The notes: generated from the sequence alone by a model not told the origin. Shown: positions 24,301 through 35,601, numbered from the stretch's first letter. The stretch: 64,000 nucleotides of DNA from Sodiomyces alkalinus F11 (GCF_003711515.1 NW_021167079.1:3441185-3505184), one strand, 5' to 3'. Numbers and translations are program-made.

Positions 24301-26840
24301 TAGCTACTATACCTAACGGATATTATTACTACGAGAGATATAGTCTTTAACGAAGACGAGATATTTAACGGCAGGATTAAAACGCTATAAGCTATAGCTT
24401 CCGCCGAGGAAATCGGGGAACGCCTATAATCTATCCGTATTACCTAATCTAATAAGACCGCGAATAGGCTACTATTAAGGGGTATAGCCGTAGACGTATT
24501 AGATCTTAAGTCGGAAGACTCTAACGCTACCATTATTATTACGGGTAAAGGCGACGCTACTGCTATTACTACGGATAAAGGCGAGGCCATTATTATTACT
24601 ATAAGAGAGGCTACTACTATTACTATAGACTATACCGCTATTACTACGGGTACCGCTATTACTACGGATACTACTATTACTATAAGAGAAGACTATACCA
24701 CCGCTAGTACTACGGGTAAAGGCGACGCCACCGTTATTACTACGGATAAGGGCGAGGCTATCGCTATTACTATAAGAGAGACTACTATTACTATAGATAA
24801 GGTTCTAAATCTATAGCCTAATAACTAGGCTATAGATTTAAAACCTTATAACTCTAACGCTACCGCTATTACTACGGGAGAGGCTACTGCTATTACTATA
24901 GACACTTTACAGTTTACTACTACGAGGTTTAAATTATTTCCCACGCCTTTAATATCCCCGGAAGATCCCGTACGCGCGTTTCTTATAGCGTTAGCGGTGG
25001 TTAGGGGAATTAAGGTAGAAGAACACGATAACCACTAACAGATAGCCGCGAATACCCCTAAGAGGTGCCTATCGGCCGTACGCCTATTAGCCGCACGCCT
25101 ATCTATCGCGAGAATTATCGTAAGTTTATACACGACTAAGAAGGTCTAGAATAATAACGCCTAAAAGGCGTTCTTTAACGCTAGCAGGACTTATAACCCT
25201 ATACGCGCGAGGAAGTAAGCTATTAACAACGGCGACGTTAGTACTATAGATTCCACTCCCTCTAATACCTCTTAGCCGCTATCGTATATAACCCGCGAGG
25301 ATCTCCCGCCTCTATTAAAGCACTACTACTATATACGCCTTTACCCGTTACGGGAGCGGTGGTTATAGGCTAAGGGGGAATACCTTAAGGGGTACCGATA
25401 GATAGGCTATTAGTAGGAGGTAGGTGGTAATTAGGCTAATAAGTAATAAGTCCTCGCCTATAGATAGGTATACACCTATAAATTTAATAAGGAGGGCACC
25501 CTCCTTAAGTATAAGGCACGCCTTATAGTCCGAGGGGATTAATAAAAACGGTTAGAGACTAAAGATAACTACGCTATAACGCTAGCCTCGCGGTCTTTCC
25601 GTATACTAATAGCGATTACCGCCCGATTTAACCTAGAGATAAGGTAGTTCGATGCCGTTAACGCGTTCGTTAACGCTAGCCTTAAAGAAGAGGTGTTTAT
25701 AAAGATACCGTAAGACTATAAAGTACTAGGTAAGGTTCTACTACTACGGAAAGCCTTTTTCGGTTTAAGGGTATTGCTATTACTATAGTAAGAGGAATTT
25801 AGCGGTATACTATAGAGGAAAGGCTTTATAGCCGTCCCTAATAACCCCTATATTATAATCTGCGACGGTTTAATCCTGTTTTTCTACGTTAACAATATCG
25901 GACTTATATACTATAAAGACCGTAAGACGGACGCCGACGACCTTAAGGCTGCCCTTAAGCGAAGCTATAGGTTATTAGGAGGCGAAGAAATCTGTTAATT
26001 CCTAGGAATTAAGGTCCTAAGGGATAGAGCCACCCGTAGGTTATAGCTATTATAATCCTCCTATATAGAGAAGATCGCGGTTAAATACTGCGTAGATATA
26101 CTCTACCGAAAACCACTAAAAGTCCTATTATCTACGGAGCCGGTAATACCCCGAGACGGTACCCGCGTATTAATTCCCGAGGTCTATTAGTATCAGGGAA
26201 TAATCGGTTTTATCCTATACGCCGTTATCGTGATAAGACCCGATATCGCGTTCGCTTACTCGAAGCTTTCCTAATATAACGTTAACCCCTCCTCTAACTA
26301 CCTTAAGAGGGCTTAATCAATACTGCTATTCCTATACTATACGAGATACTACTACTTAGAATTCGGTAGGGATAGACTCTTCCTAATAGTAAGCGACGCG
26401 TTCTTTAAGGATAATCTAGACCGTAAGAGCTCGTAAGGATATATAATAAAGCTTTTCGGCGGTACCGTTAACTAAAAGGCGGGTAAATAACCGATAGTCA
26501 CGATATCGTTAATAGAGTCGGAACTACTCGCTTTTACCGAGGTAGCTAAGGAGACGCTATTCGTTAGCCGGATATTAAGAGATTTAGAGCTTTAGCTAGA
26601 CTAATAATAGCTATAGCTATACTACGATAATTAATAGACTATTAACCTTATTAATAAGAAGGCATAACGCCTACGAATAAGGCTACGGCACGTCGATATT
26701 TATAATTAGTAGGCGCGTTAGTTAGTATAGCAGGGCCTCTTTAAGGTTATATACGTTAACACGAAGGAGATAATCGCGGACGGTTTAATAAAGGCACTAC
26801 CGGAGGCAGGAATTTTAAGACTATAGTAATAGCTTAATTT
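21400..26840 (+). pseudogene. Copia-2 gag-pol remnant
   Basis: Recognised in order are a gag with an Ala/Thr-rich segment (21700-21870) and the retropepsin block I-L-D-S-G at 23022-23060. Pre-integrase K-R-L-G-H-Y follows near 23490, then integrase core and a C-terminal T-R-D-I-V-F-N-E (about 24325-24350). A Thr/Ile/Ala-rich repeated linker (24535-24910) leads into a Copia RT with box F-F-Y-V-N-N-I (about 25880-25905, both Asp now Asn) and an RNase H near 26390-26650. Frequent TAA/TAG and the lost catalytic Asp codons show the copy is dead. Confidence 0.75.
24535..24910 (+). repeat. Degenerate coding tandem repeats in Copia-2 linker
   Basis: Units of the type GGTAAAGGCGACGCTAC, GCTATTACTACGGATAAAGG and ATTACTATAAGAGAGGC recur in order at least twice, with the larger unit spaced about 180 bp apart (near 24543 and 24716). 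Translation gives repeats of Ala/Thr/Ile with G-K-G-D-A-T and D-K-G-E-A. It lies between integrase and RT, where Copia polyproteins often have a variable linker. Confidence 0.6.
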
Positions 26841-27166
26841 AACGGATTAAAAGGACCGTATCGAGTAGTCTAAACGACTACACGAAGAGATTAAACGCGT
26901 TAAAGCGGCCGTAACAAAGGCCCCTAAGAGCGTGGTAGATCCGATAGATATAGATCTAATTAATTAGATCCGGCTAATTAGGATCGAGGAACTAATTAAG
27001 ATAGAATTAAATTAAACGGTTAAATAGGGCGGATTTAGATCGCTTTTACGAGGGCGTTTTACCTTAACTATTAATTTTACGACGGAAAAGTTAAGAGCGT
27101 TTAGTTTAAACCGAAGCCTCTAATTAGTTAGTTAACCTAGGAAGACCCACCTTAACTAAGGGGGTG

Positions 27167-27449
27167 TGTCGTATAGGCAGGACTATGATATAGTCTATAG
27201 GGGATCTAGGGGGGATCCACTCTATAACTAAGGGCTCCGGATATCGGGGACTTCGGGTATCAGGATATAATAAGGGTAGATACCGGAAAAGACCGGATAG
27301 GATCTAAATAATATAGTACCCATAACAGAGTCTTCACTACCTAAATTAAGGGTATAAGAGACTCTCCCAGATATAACTTAATATAATACAGATACACGAG
27401 ATTTCTGCTCTACTAAGTTGATTATTCAAGTGCCTTTTGAGGTGCGACA
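27167..27449 (+). repeat. Copia-2 3' LTR, directly upstream of COQ9
   Basis: 283 bp from TGTCGTATAGG to GTGCGACA, keeping the canonical TG...CA ends that the 5' copy has lost. CA and TG become more common toward its right end. It has the same orientation as COQ9 and ends 301 bp before the COQ9 start codon. Confidence 0.85.
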
Positions 27450-27750
27450 GAGGTAAGAATATCGTCGTAACTTTTGCGTACCCACCTTTGGCCCCGGTAC
27501 GTACGGCCTGTCAAGTGGTGTTCCTGTTCGACGTGCATCAACTCGCGACTTGTCGCAGGCCCACTTGAGGAACGTCTGATAATATTTCATAGTACTACTC
27601 GGTATATGCGGACGAACGAGTTCGCATTACCTATCTGTTGACACTCACCCGATGATAAGGTAGAGGAATTGGACCAAACCACAACAGCAGATTTGATCTG
27701 TCGCCGTCGTGTTCTCCCCCCTCCCCCTCTTCCCCCCCCCCCGGGCCAAA
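27450..27750 (+). promoter_or_regulatory. COQ9 upstream region
   Basis: 301 bp of unmutated DNA between the Copia-2 LTR and the COQ9 start. A strong pyrimidine tract including a run of 11 C (27732-27742) lies immediately before the ATG, as is common at fungal transcription or translation starts. No TATA box is evident to me. Confidence 0.5.
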
Positions 27751-28622
27751 ATGTCGCCTTCCCGTCGATTCGGGACTTCGCTTGCTTCCCAACTCCTACG
27801 CACGCCATTGCCTCCGTCCACCACGCGAACAGCCTTTGGTCGGCACTGCTACCACTCCTACGACCACCCACCAGCAGTGGCTGTGAGTTACGGTTCAACG
27901 GAACAAGCTATTCTTTCTGCAGCCTATACGCACGTTCCACAGCATGGATTCTCACAACGGGCGCTTGCACTTGGCGCCGAGGACGCTGGGTATCCCACTA
28001 TCAGTGCCAGCGTCCTTCCTGACGGAGCCTTCAGCCTCATACGCTATCACCTGGTAACAAGGCGGGAGGAGCTTTCCGGCAAGACCAAAACGATCTTCGG
28101 AGAAAAAAATCTGGGCGCACAGCAATTGAGCACTGCGGCGAGGGTTGAGCAGCTGACCTGGGAGCGCCTCCTGGGAAACAAGGACGTGGTGCACCGATGG
28201 CAAGAGGTATGATCCATTTTCGACGAGCTCGATATTTATTTCCCAACACAACGACCCGGAGCACTAACGCGCATGGTCCGTAAAAAAAGGCGCTGGCCAT
28301 CATGGCCCAACCGTCCTACATGCCCTCTTCGCTAAAAGAACTCTCGCTCCTCGCCGACGACATCTGGTTCCTCGCTGGAGATACCTCAGTGGATCCCTCT
28401 TGGTACACGAAACGAGCTTCGCTCGCTACCATATATGCCTCGAGCGAGCTCTTTATGACTACCGACAAGTCCGAAGGCTTCTTTGAGACCCGGGATTTCT
28501 TACGCCGGCGGTTGGAAGAGGTCAAGCAAATGGGCTCCGTCGTCGGTTCCGTTAGCCAGTGGCTGGGCTTCACGGCAAATGCGGGCATCAACGTGCTGAG
28601 GAATAAGGGGTTGCGAATTTGA
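27751..28622 (+). CDS. COQ9: COQ9 family ubiquinone biosynthesis protein, mitochondrial
   Basis: Exons 27751-28206 and 28290-28622 give 262 residues, close to the 260 of yeast Coq9. The 83-bp intron starts GTATGA, has CTAAC at 28264-28268 and ends AAG. COQ9 is a TetR-fold lipid-binding protein of the mitochondrial matrix that presents ubiquinone intermediates to COQ7 within the CoQ synthome. The N-terminus is rich in Arg, Ser and Thr with no acidic residue in the first 25, as in a mitochondrial presequence. Family hallmarks are A-L-A-I-M-A-Q-P (153-160) and I-W-F-L-A-G-D (177-183) with the nearby W-Y-T-K-R (190-194). Splicing restores the A-L-A-I-M block exactly. An upstream in-frame GTG is not a plausible start. 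The gene is not RIP-mutated although an LTR lies 301 bp away. It converges with SMC6. Confidence 0.92.
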
Positions 28623-28655
28623 ATGAGCGAACTTGGTCAAGGAGCGGTTGGGCGA

Positions 28656-28684
28656 CTGGACAAGCTGGACAAGCTGGACAAGCT
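28656..28684 (+). repeat. Microsatellite, 3 x CTGGACAAG
   Basis: Three perfect 9-bp units just after the COQ9 stop codon. No function is evident. Confidence 0.8.
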
Positions 28685-29003
28685 CTCCTTTGCTCCCTCC
28701 CCTCGCCATCGACCCCCTGGGTTGTCGTGCTGGGCGAGACGGATTCACATGTTCCCACACCCTATCCACCTCGGGTCTCCGACCACATGTAAACTGTGTA
28801 TTATAGGTACTTCATATATAATAAGGTAGATAGGAGATGTATAACCCATGTGCGTCTTAAAGGCGTCCGCGCGTGATCGATAGCACTATTTTGTTGGTAT
28901 GTACAGAAATGACTCTGCGCCGATTGGAAGAACTCACCCCTGCCCAGGAATTGCTACCAGTACATACCGGCTGAATATCAGAAGAAAAAGGCTACCTGCC
29001 CAT

Positions 29004-29042
29004 CCCTGGACCCCTGGACCCGGAACCCTGAACCCTGAACCC
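29004..29042 (+). repeat. Imperfect CCCTGGA/CCCTGAA 7-bp repeats
   Basis: About five units in the SMC6 3' UTR. They resemble but do not match the fungal telomere unit CCCTAA, so an interstitial telomere is unlikely. Confidence 0.6.
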
Positions 29043-29070
29043 ATTGCACAACACCGGTTCATGACCAAAT

Positions 29071-32000
29071 TCAAACCAGCCTCCGCTGCCGTGGATCAGT
29101 GAGCCTGAACAGAGATTAGCATAAGGAAAGTTTTTGCGGGAGTGGGAGGTGTCGGGAAGTCCTAAAAACGCACCGGATGATTTTGACATCTCTGTCTAGT
29201 GAGGCCCGTCCCTCGATAGCGTTAGGCGTAATCATGATGTACTGGCGGGTAACAACGCGACGGGCTGCAGTGATCTACAGATACAGAGAAAAGACAACGT
29301 CAGTCTATGGGCGCAAGAAAGGCGGGTAGGTATGGGAAAACCCGTCAACCAGATCATGCCGCCAGGAATGTTCCTACTTACCAGCATATTTGTACTGATT
29401 GTTCGATTAACGTTGTCCATGAAGACGTCGAACTCATCCAAGCAACGCAGCGGTGACCCCATCGCCTCCCAGATGGAAAGGAGCATGCAGATTGAAGAAA
29501 ATGACTTTTCCCCCCCGGAGAGCGTCTTGGTACTTCGGCCCATGCCCTTCTTGCGAGTCTCATCGGGTTCAACTGAAAGCTGAAGCTTCCGTGCCTTGTG
29601 GTCGAAAATGATGTTGCCCCTGAACCCTCGTTCGCTAAGAAGATACTGGAACCCGATTCGCGAGTGCGCCGAGATGAGTGCTTGGAAAATACGCCATTTC
29701 GCCAAGCGCTGTGCCAGTGTGAGCTTCGCGGTTTGCTGCGTTTCGCTCTGGAGCTCGAAGACTTGGGAAGCTTGCTGATACGCAGCTTTGGCCTCGCGAA
29801 GTCTGTCGTTGATCTCCTCATCAGTGGCCCCAACCCTGTTTCTCCGTTGTTCCAGCTGTGTAACGATGGAATGGTACTTCTTTTCCAGACTGGCATGCGT
29901 CTCCCCCTCATCGATGGGTACACGTTCTGGAGACTGGGCAGAGGCACCCGCAGTGTATTCAGCCACCACCTGAGCTTGTTGGTCGCGCTCCCTCTCGGCC
30001 CTTGCCCTCTGTTCTTGGGTCTCGGCTTGAGTATCGTAAGCTTTGTTCTTCGCTAGGAGTGCAATTTGGCGGAGGTCTTGGCATTGCTTCAGTTTCGCTT
30101 CCGCTTTGGTCAGCTGGGCCTCCAGCTCTCTCAGAACACCCTTCTCCCGTTCGAGCACCTTCTTTTGCTCTTCGATCTTCTTGTTCAGGGTTTGTTTCTG
30201 GGCCACCATTTCACCATACTGCGACCCATGATGGAGCTTGTCCTGTTGGGCGTTCTTCAGCTCCTCCTGGAATTGGGCAAGCCGCCCGTCGGCGCCCTCG
30301 TACTGGTCGTTTTCTTCGTTGAGAGTCGTAATCCTGCCTTGAGCCTTGGTCAGTGCAGTCCCGAGCGACTTGCGTGCCTGTTCATTCTTCTCTATCCGGA
30401 GCTGCGATTGCCGCTGGTCCGCTTCCAACAATTCTTTCTCTTTCCGAATGTCGTGCAATTCGCGCTCAACGCTCTGCAGTGCCTCCTCTTGTATTGTCAA
30501 CTGTATTTCTAAGTCCGACTTCATTCTCGGGCTCCTGGTAAAAGCCGAGATGGTGCTGGTCCCTAGCATCGAGGCTCTAGCCGTCAGGCGAAGGCCTTGG
30601 TCCCTTCTTTTGTCGTGGAGACTGAGACAAGCAATGACATCGCGCGGGGGCGATTCGCCGAACATGATCGATTCGGCCTCCGTCCTATTCTCAACGAGAA
30701 TGATCTTCTCAATCGAGTAATTGATGACGAGCTGATCCCGAACCCAATCGTTGTCGATCTTCAAAGCGCGAAGAATGGTCAGGAAATGGCCTTCCGGTTG
30801 TCTTAGCTTGGTCCCCGGAGGAAGAGGTGCGCCGATGAGAATGGGGACGCCCCTAATATCGAGTCGGCGCATCAATTCCAGCAAACGCTGCTGATCCCGC
30901 TTGCTGGCGACGAGGAAACCGTTAAGGAACTGTCCGAAAGTCGACTCCAGGACGGACGACCAGAGAGGGTTCAGAAGCTGGATGTGCGTCCCAATTGGAC
31001 CGACCGGCTGCCGTTCGAAGCCAGTCTCGTGCTCGATGGCTTTTAGAAGCTGCGGTATTTTAGAGTCGAAGGCTGCAAATGGAGAGCTGTTCTTGGATCG
31101 GAAATTCCGGATACGGTCCGCCGCTTTGCTGACTTCCTGCTTCTTGACAGAAAACCGTTGTTCGACCTCTTTGACCTTCTCGAGTGCGGTCTTGAAGTCG
31201 CGGTTCAAACCAGGGCGAGCCGCGGCGTTCTCAGCAATCTGCTGCTGGAGACTTGCCTCTTCGGCTTCTGCTTCCCGGAGCTGTTCTTCTAGTCTCTTGC
31301 GTACATCGCCCGATGATTCACCAATACGCCGCTCCTCGGCAGCCACTTTCTGCGTCCATGCATCTACATTTGCCTCGGCAGTTTTGGCACGCTGGTATGC
31401 ATCTCGCTCCTCCAAACGCTGCTTCTCCAAGTCATTCCTAAGAGCCTTGTATTTGGATGTTGCCGCATCCACTGTCTCTCCTTGGGCGTCCTTCTCCTGA
31501 GACTTCTCAGCAACGGTAGCTTCCGCCTGGCGTACACGTTCATCACAGTCCTCAAGTTGCTGTGATGTTGTCTCAATCGCCCGTGCAGCCTCGCTTAGCT
31601 TCTCCTCAAAGGCATCGACTTCGGCCCGGCGTCTCGCCAGCTCGCGTTCCGCTTCGGCGACCTGGCACCAGATGATTTGGGTCCGAAGACGTCGACCCTC
31701 CGCTCTCATGGTGTGGTTTGCATCAGCAAGTTCCTTGTCCTTCTGGGCTTTCTGCAATTCCCGCTCAAGCTGGGCGACGTTGTCCTTAAGCTTGGCCAGC
31801 TTCTCCTCGTGGCTACCTAGAACCTCGGCGATGAGTTTGTAATTATTATCAAGCTGTTCCAGCTGTACGCCTTTGAAAAAATACTTGTATTTCACGGAGG
31901 GGGAGGCCGAATTCAGAAATTGCCGTGCATTATCTTGAGAAAGCACATTCAGGGGATTGTCGACCTGGAGGCCCCAGTATTCGGTTATTTCGTCGATGTC

Positions 32001-32717
32001 GGCTTTTTTGGTGGATATCGTTTTGCCGCGCTCGTTCTTGAGCTTGAACCCACTCGCGCCCGACCTTGAGAAATGCCGCTCAACTTGTATAGTCTGACCG
32101 TATATGTCGGGCTGGTAAGCATCGGAGCCCTGGTTTTTTATGCAAACCGTGATCACAGATTGGTCACGTCCCTCCTTGATGAAGCTCTTTAAACTGCCGC
32201 CTCGATTGGTAGAGCTAGCCTTGCCTCCTAGACAGAGGGTCAGCGCCGTGAGCACGGCACTCTTCCCACTCCCGTTCTCCCCGACAATGAAGTTGATGAG
32301 AGGGCCCAGCTCAACATAGAGACGCTCGTGACACATGAAATTGATGCACTCGACGGATTCGATGATTCCGTTCTCGGCAACGCGGTTATCTCCCATGCGC
32401 CGAGACCGTGACTTGATCATCTGTGTTGCGCGTTGGTCGTCTATATCTTGGTGTTCGAGATGTCTGAAGCCATCGTCTCGCATCAACTCATATTGAGTCC
32501 GGGGGGGTGAAGCATGTCGTTCGTCTCTGTCTTCTTCTTCCTCTTCTTCAACCTCGTTCTCGCTCGCATCAGGACTGTCGTATTCTGGCGTCTCACGATG
32601 TTGGCTAGGCTGCTTTGCAGCTGGACCAGCGGACACTCGCACACGCTTCCTCTAGTTGGCAAAACTGTCAGCCTAGAGCCATAGATCTCCATCATATGCT
32701 ACTCACCGAGGTGTCAT
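29071..32717 (-). CDS. SMC6: SMC6, structural maintenance of chromosomes protein 6
   Basis: Four exons on the minus strand: 32717-32707, 32649-29382, 29274-29174 and 29104-29071, giving 1137 residues, normal for fungal SMC6. SMC6 pairs with SMC5 in the nuclear SMC5/6 ATPase complex for DNA repair, replication-fork rescue and rDNA stability. Visible parts: a basic start (P-R-K-R-V-R-V) and acidic run, Walker A G-E-N-G-S-G-K-S-A (127-135), two coiled-coil arms around a hinge near 500-670, signature L-S-G-G-E (about 1047) and Walker B C-L-D-E-F-D (about 1073-1078). Introns of 107 bp (29275-29381) and 69 bp (29105-29173) are required to recover the conserved tail ending I-I-R-L-T-D-P-R-Q-R-R-L-V. 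The first intron (32650-32706, 57 bp) uses donor GTGAGT, a CTGAC branch and a less certain acceptor (TAGAG). An in-frame ATG at 32738 is an alternative start. Reading straight through the 107-bp intron gives an unrelated C-terminus. Confidence 0.92.
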
Positions 32718-33382
32718 GATTAAATGACGAGCTTGCATGGTGCAGACTCAGGACCTCTCCTTTGTCCCCCGCCTGGTCGCCCATGTCATGACGCGTCCTT
32801 TTCCGTGCCGACATATTGTCGGATGGCCCAGGCCCGAGATCTCCGTCAGTATTGGTTGAATACAAGATCGCAATATGCCATCATCGGCGTTGAGACGGTA
32901 CACGGAGATGAGCGCAGAATCAGGGATCCGAATGAAAAGGGACGTCTATGTCGTTTCGACGCAGGGTCCTCTTATCAAGACACAAAGCAACCTTTAATAA
33001 TGGGCCTTTTTCTGATTTACGCGACGTGAAGTGGGGAACTCGACGACGCGAACTTCTTTAATTATGTAATTTCCTATTTAAGCACGGACTCCTCAGAGCC
33101 CACCCACTGGGCGACTACCTTAGTCAAATGTAGTAGGTACGTAATTACTTTCCTGAGACTTTCCGCAATTCTCAACCTGGTACCTCACTCCATAAGTACT
33201 CCGTCGTTCGATGGGGTGCGAAAGTACGAATACGAAGTAGGGCATCTTGATGTTTTTATACCACTCAATCTTCACAGACTCTACCAATTATACTCCGTAA
33301 ATCCCGAGAACTGTCCTGGAGCATTGCCCCGGGCATGCAAATGATACTACCCCGTACTCCGTACCCCTAAGGAGTGTCCGTA
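32718..33382. promoter_or_regulatory. Shared upstream region of divergent SMC6 and ECD genes
   Basis: 665 bp between start codons on opposite strands. It contains two exact copies of TACTCCGTA (33291-33299 and 33355-33363) and a near copy at about 33197, the nearest 20 bp from the ECD start. Open stretches inside (for example 32724-33029 on the plus strand) have no domain and overlap the SMC6 first exon, so I do not call them genes. Confidence 0.55.
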
Positions 33383-35347
33383 ATGACCTCGAAAGGTGGC
33401 TGTGCTCCCGACTCGACACAGTCGCCGAACGACTTCGAGACATCGCTGCCAGAGAACTGCGTGGAATACTTCTTATTCCTTGTGGAAGAACCGAGTCTAG
33501 ACCGACGGAGAAAGATCTCGAAACTCGAGGAGCTACGGAAATCCGCCCTTCGATTCTCCAAAGGGGTTTTAGCCGATTATATATGGCAAAAGGATGAGTT
33601 CAACCTAGAACTGAGGGACGATTTGAGTGAGCAACTAGGCCCGTGATCGTACCAGCATATAGCATCCCGGCGTCCAGGTGTTCCAGGCCATCAGAGTCGC
33701 TAATGTCGGGCAGGTCTACCCCCGCATCTTCATGGCATCACTGAGTACGGGGACTCGGTGGAGGACGAGTGGCTCATGGTCTATCTTCTACGGGAGCTGA
33801 GCCGATCTGACACCAATCTATGGGTGAGAGTGTCTGACAGTGACGGAGAATTCCTTCTCATCGAAGCCGCGGGCGTCCTTCCCAGGTGGCTGAGTCCCGA
33901 GACGGATCACAATCGGACCTGGCTTCATCAGGGCAAACTATACATCGTACCTCCTGGTAAGGGCGCGGACAGCGAACTCCGGCGCCTTTCTCTGTCCGAT
34001 GCTCTGTCAGTCATCGAAGCAAGCCCGGGCACCCTGGTCCACTCGGATCTGGTCGAGGCGGAGGCGTTCTACAGGCTCGAAAAATATCCAGGGCATATCG
34101 CCAGCTCCTTGCATCACGCCGTGGTGACGATTCCCCGCAAACTAGCCTTCGTCCTCCATGAAAGACCCAAGGCCGTCGCACCGGCCGTGGAGGCCTTCTA
34201 CCTCCGAGACGATGCATCACTACGACCGTTCTGCTCTTCTCCCTCGACTACTCAGCTCCACTTCCCTCCCCAGGATTTTGTCTCCGTCAGTGTACGATTC
34301 ACTCGTGTGCTCTTCTCTCAGATACTCTCTCAGCGATTCGATCCACCTCCGGCGTGGGCAGAGTTTCTCGCCAAAGAACCGACGCCTGAGGCCCGTCACC
34401 GATTGGAAATGGGCATGAAACTCACATGTGGGTTCGAATTGATGGTACACCGCCTGGACAAGACTGATAGTCGCGTTGTGCGCGAGGTGGGCATTATCCT
34501 GGACGACATCAAAGAAGAAGGTGAAGTGAATATACTACCTGGCGACCAGGACATCAAGGCCTGGAAAGATTCGACGCGTCAAGATGACGAATCTTGGCTG
34601 GATATCGACTACCGAGACCTTGAGCGGGAGTTAGAGGGGAAAGCCAAGGGTGGTCCCGGTACCGAAGGGGGGTTTGGGGACGTAAGGACCCAGGCTGATC
34701 TACGCAAGCTCGTGTCCCGGTTCGAAACATTTCTCAACGATGAGAGCGCCGGAGTTGAAGGTGCTGAACTGAGCGACATGGATGTGGAGACCGACTCGGA
34801 GGGGGACGGCACAGATGACGACGAATATGAAGACGAATACGAAGACAAACTTGTGAGCTTTGACGAGGAGGCCTTTGCCCGCATGATGAAAGAGATGATG
34901 GGCCTGCCGGTTGAAGTAGAGACGGCCTCTCAAGGAACGACTGCGGCAAATAAAAGCTCCGTCTCCGCATCAAACTCGACTCAACATCTGAATGGGGCAG
35001 ACAGCACATGCACTGATGAGGACGATATCGGAAAACTCGCCTCACAGTTTGAAGCCGAGCTCAATGAAAACGGTGCTCTAAAACTCGACCCTATACCGCA
35101 ACAGGGGGCAATGTTAAGGGGAAAGGAGTCACCTCTGCGTACATCCGCCATGGAAAGTGGCGAAACGGAACACAGCGACGATGAGGGAGAAATTGATATC
35201 GACTATAACTTAGCCAAGAACCTTTTAGAAAGCTTTAAGGGCCAGGCTGGTATGGCCGGTCCTGCCGGTAATATGCTGGGTATGATGGGCATAAGGCTAC
35301 CAAGGGACGAAGATAGCAGCGAGGATGGAAGGGACACGTCAGGGTAG
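33383..35347 (+). CDS. ECD: Ecdysoneless / SGT1-family protein
   Basis: Exons 33383-33626 and 33714-35347 give 625 residues. The 87-bp intron has donor GTGAGC, a CTAAT branch near 33700 and acceptor CAG. Splicing joins exon 1 to L-P-P-H-L-H-G-I-T-E-Y-G-D, which matches the family. The ECD family (human ECD/hSGT1, Drosophila ecdysoneless) acts in pre-mRNA splicing with PRPF8 and in cell-cycle progression; fungal members are poorly characterised, so the role here is by homology. Hallmarks are L-P-E-N-C-V-E-Y-F-L-F (22-32), D-Y-I-W-Q-K-D (65-71) and, after the intron, V-E-D-E-W-L-M-V-Y-L-L-R-E-L with L-W-V-R-V-S-D and D-G-E-F-L-L-I-E-A-A. The C-terminal third is highly acidic (D-D-E-Y-E-D-E-Y-E-D), as in relatives. 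The ATG at 33383 is chosen because the only earlier in-frame start is a GTG. Confidence 0.88.
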
Positions 35348-35601
35348 GTAAGGTAGGGAGGTAGGCGATGACACTACGGAGTACCGTACCTAGGTAGATA
35401 GGGAGCACATATCACAGCGCCCCATACGTAGCATCACCCTGTCACACGTGGGTATGCCACGGGCCCTCTATTCTCTCAACAAACGCTTCATAATTACTAC
35501 GGTGTACTTGTTGGATGAGGTGTCTTCCCTTCTCGTACAGCACTGTCACCAAGCACATCCTCCCTCCCTCCGCCTTAACACTCATATTGCCGCTCCCGAA
35601 G
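35348..35601. other. Intergenic region between convergent ECD and APH-like genes
   Basis: 254 bp with the two 3' UTRs. It holds GGTAGG-type short repeats just after the ECD stop and one TACGGAGTA motif at 35375-35383. No gene is seen. Confidence 0.6.

Larger units (their letters stand above)
21039..27449 (+). mobile_element. Full-length Ty1/Copia element (Copia-2), RIP-degraded
   Basis: 6411 bp with LTRs at 21039-21312 and 27167-27449, a primer-binding site, and a single gag-pol frame in Copia order. A G-rich polypurine tract lies just before the 3' LTR. No target duplication is seen: the five bases before it are TAAAT and those after it are GAGGT. The left flank is Copia-1b integrase and the right flank is unique host DNA, so the two flanks were probably not originally contiguous. 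Confidence 0.85.
28623..29070. other. Intergenic region between convergent COQ9 and SMC6
   Basis: 448 bp holding the presumed 3' UTRs of both genes. It contains three copies of the 9-mer CTGGACAAG (28656-28682) and a G/C-skewed run of CCCTGGA and CCCTGAA units (29004-29042). Short open stretches here have no recognisable product. Confidence 0.6.

Noticed and set aside
29004..29042. Possible interstitial telomere repeat (CCCTGAA units)
   Set aside because: The unit is 7 bp and not CCCTAA; only a few imperfect copies within an SMC6 3' UTR.
32724..33029. 101-codon plus-strand frame between SMC6 and ECD
   Set aside because: Overlaps the opposite strand of the SMC6 start region and lies in a divergent promoter; no recognisable protein.
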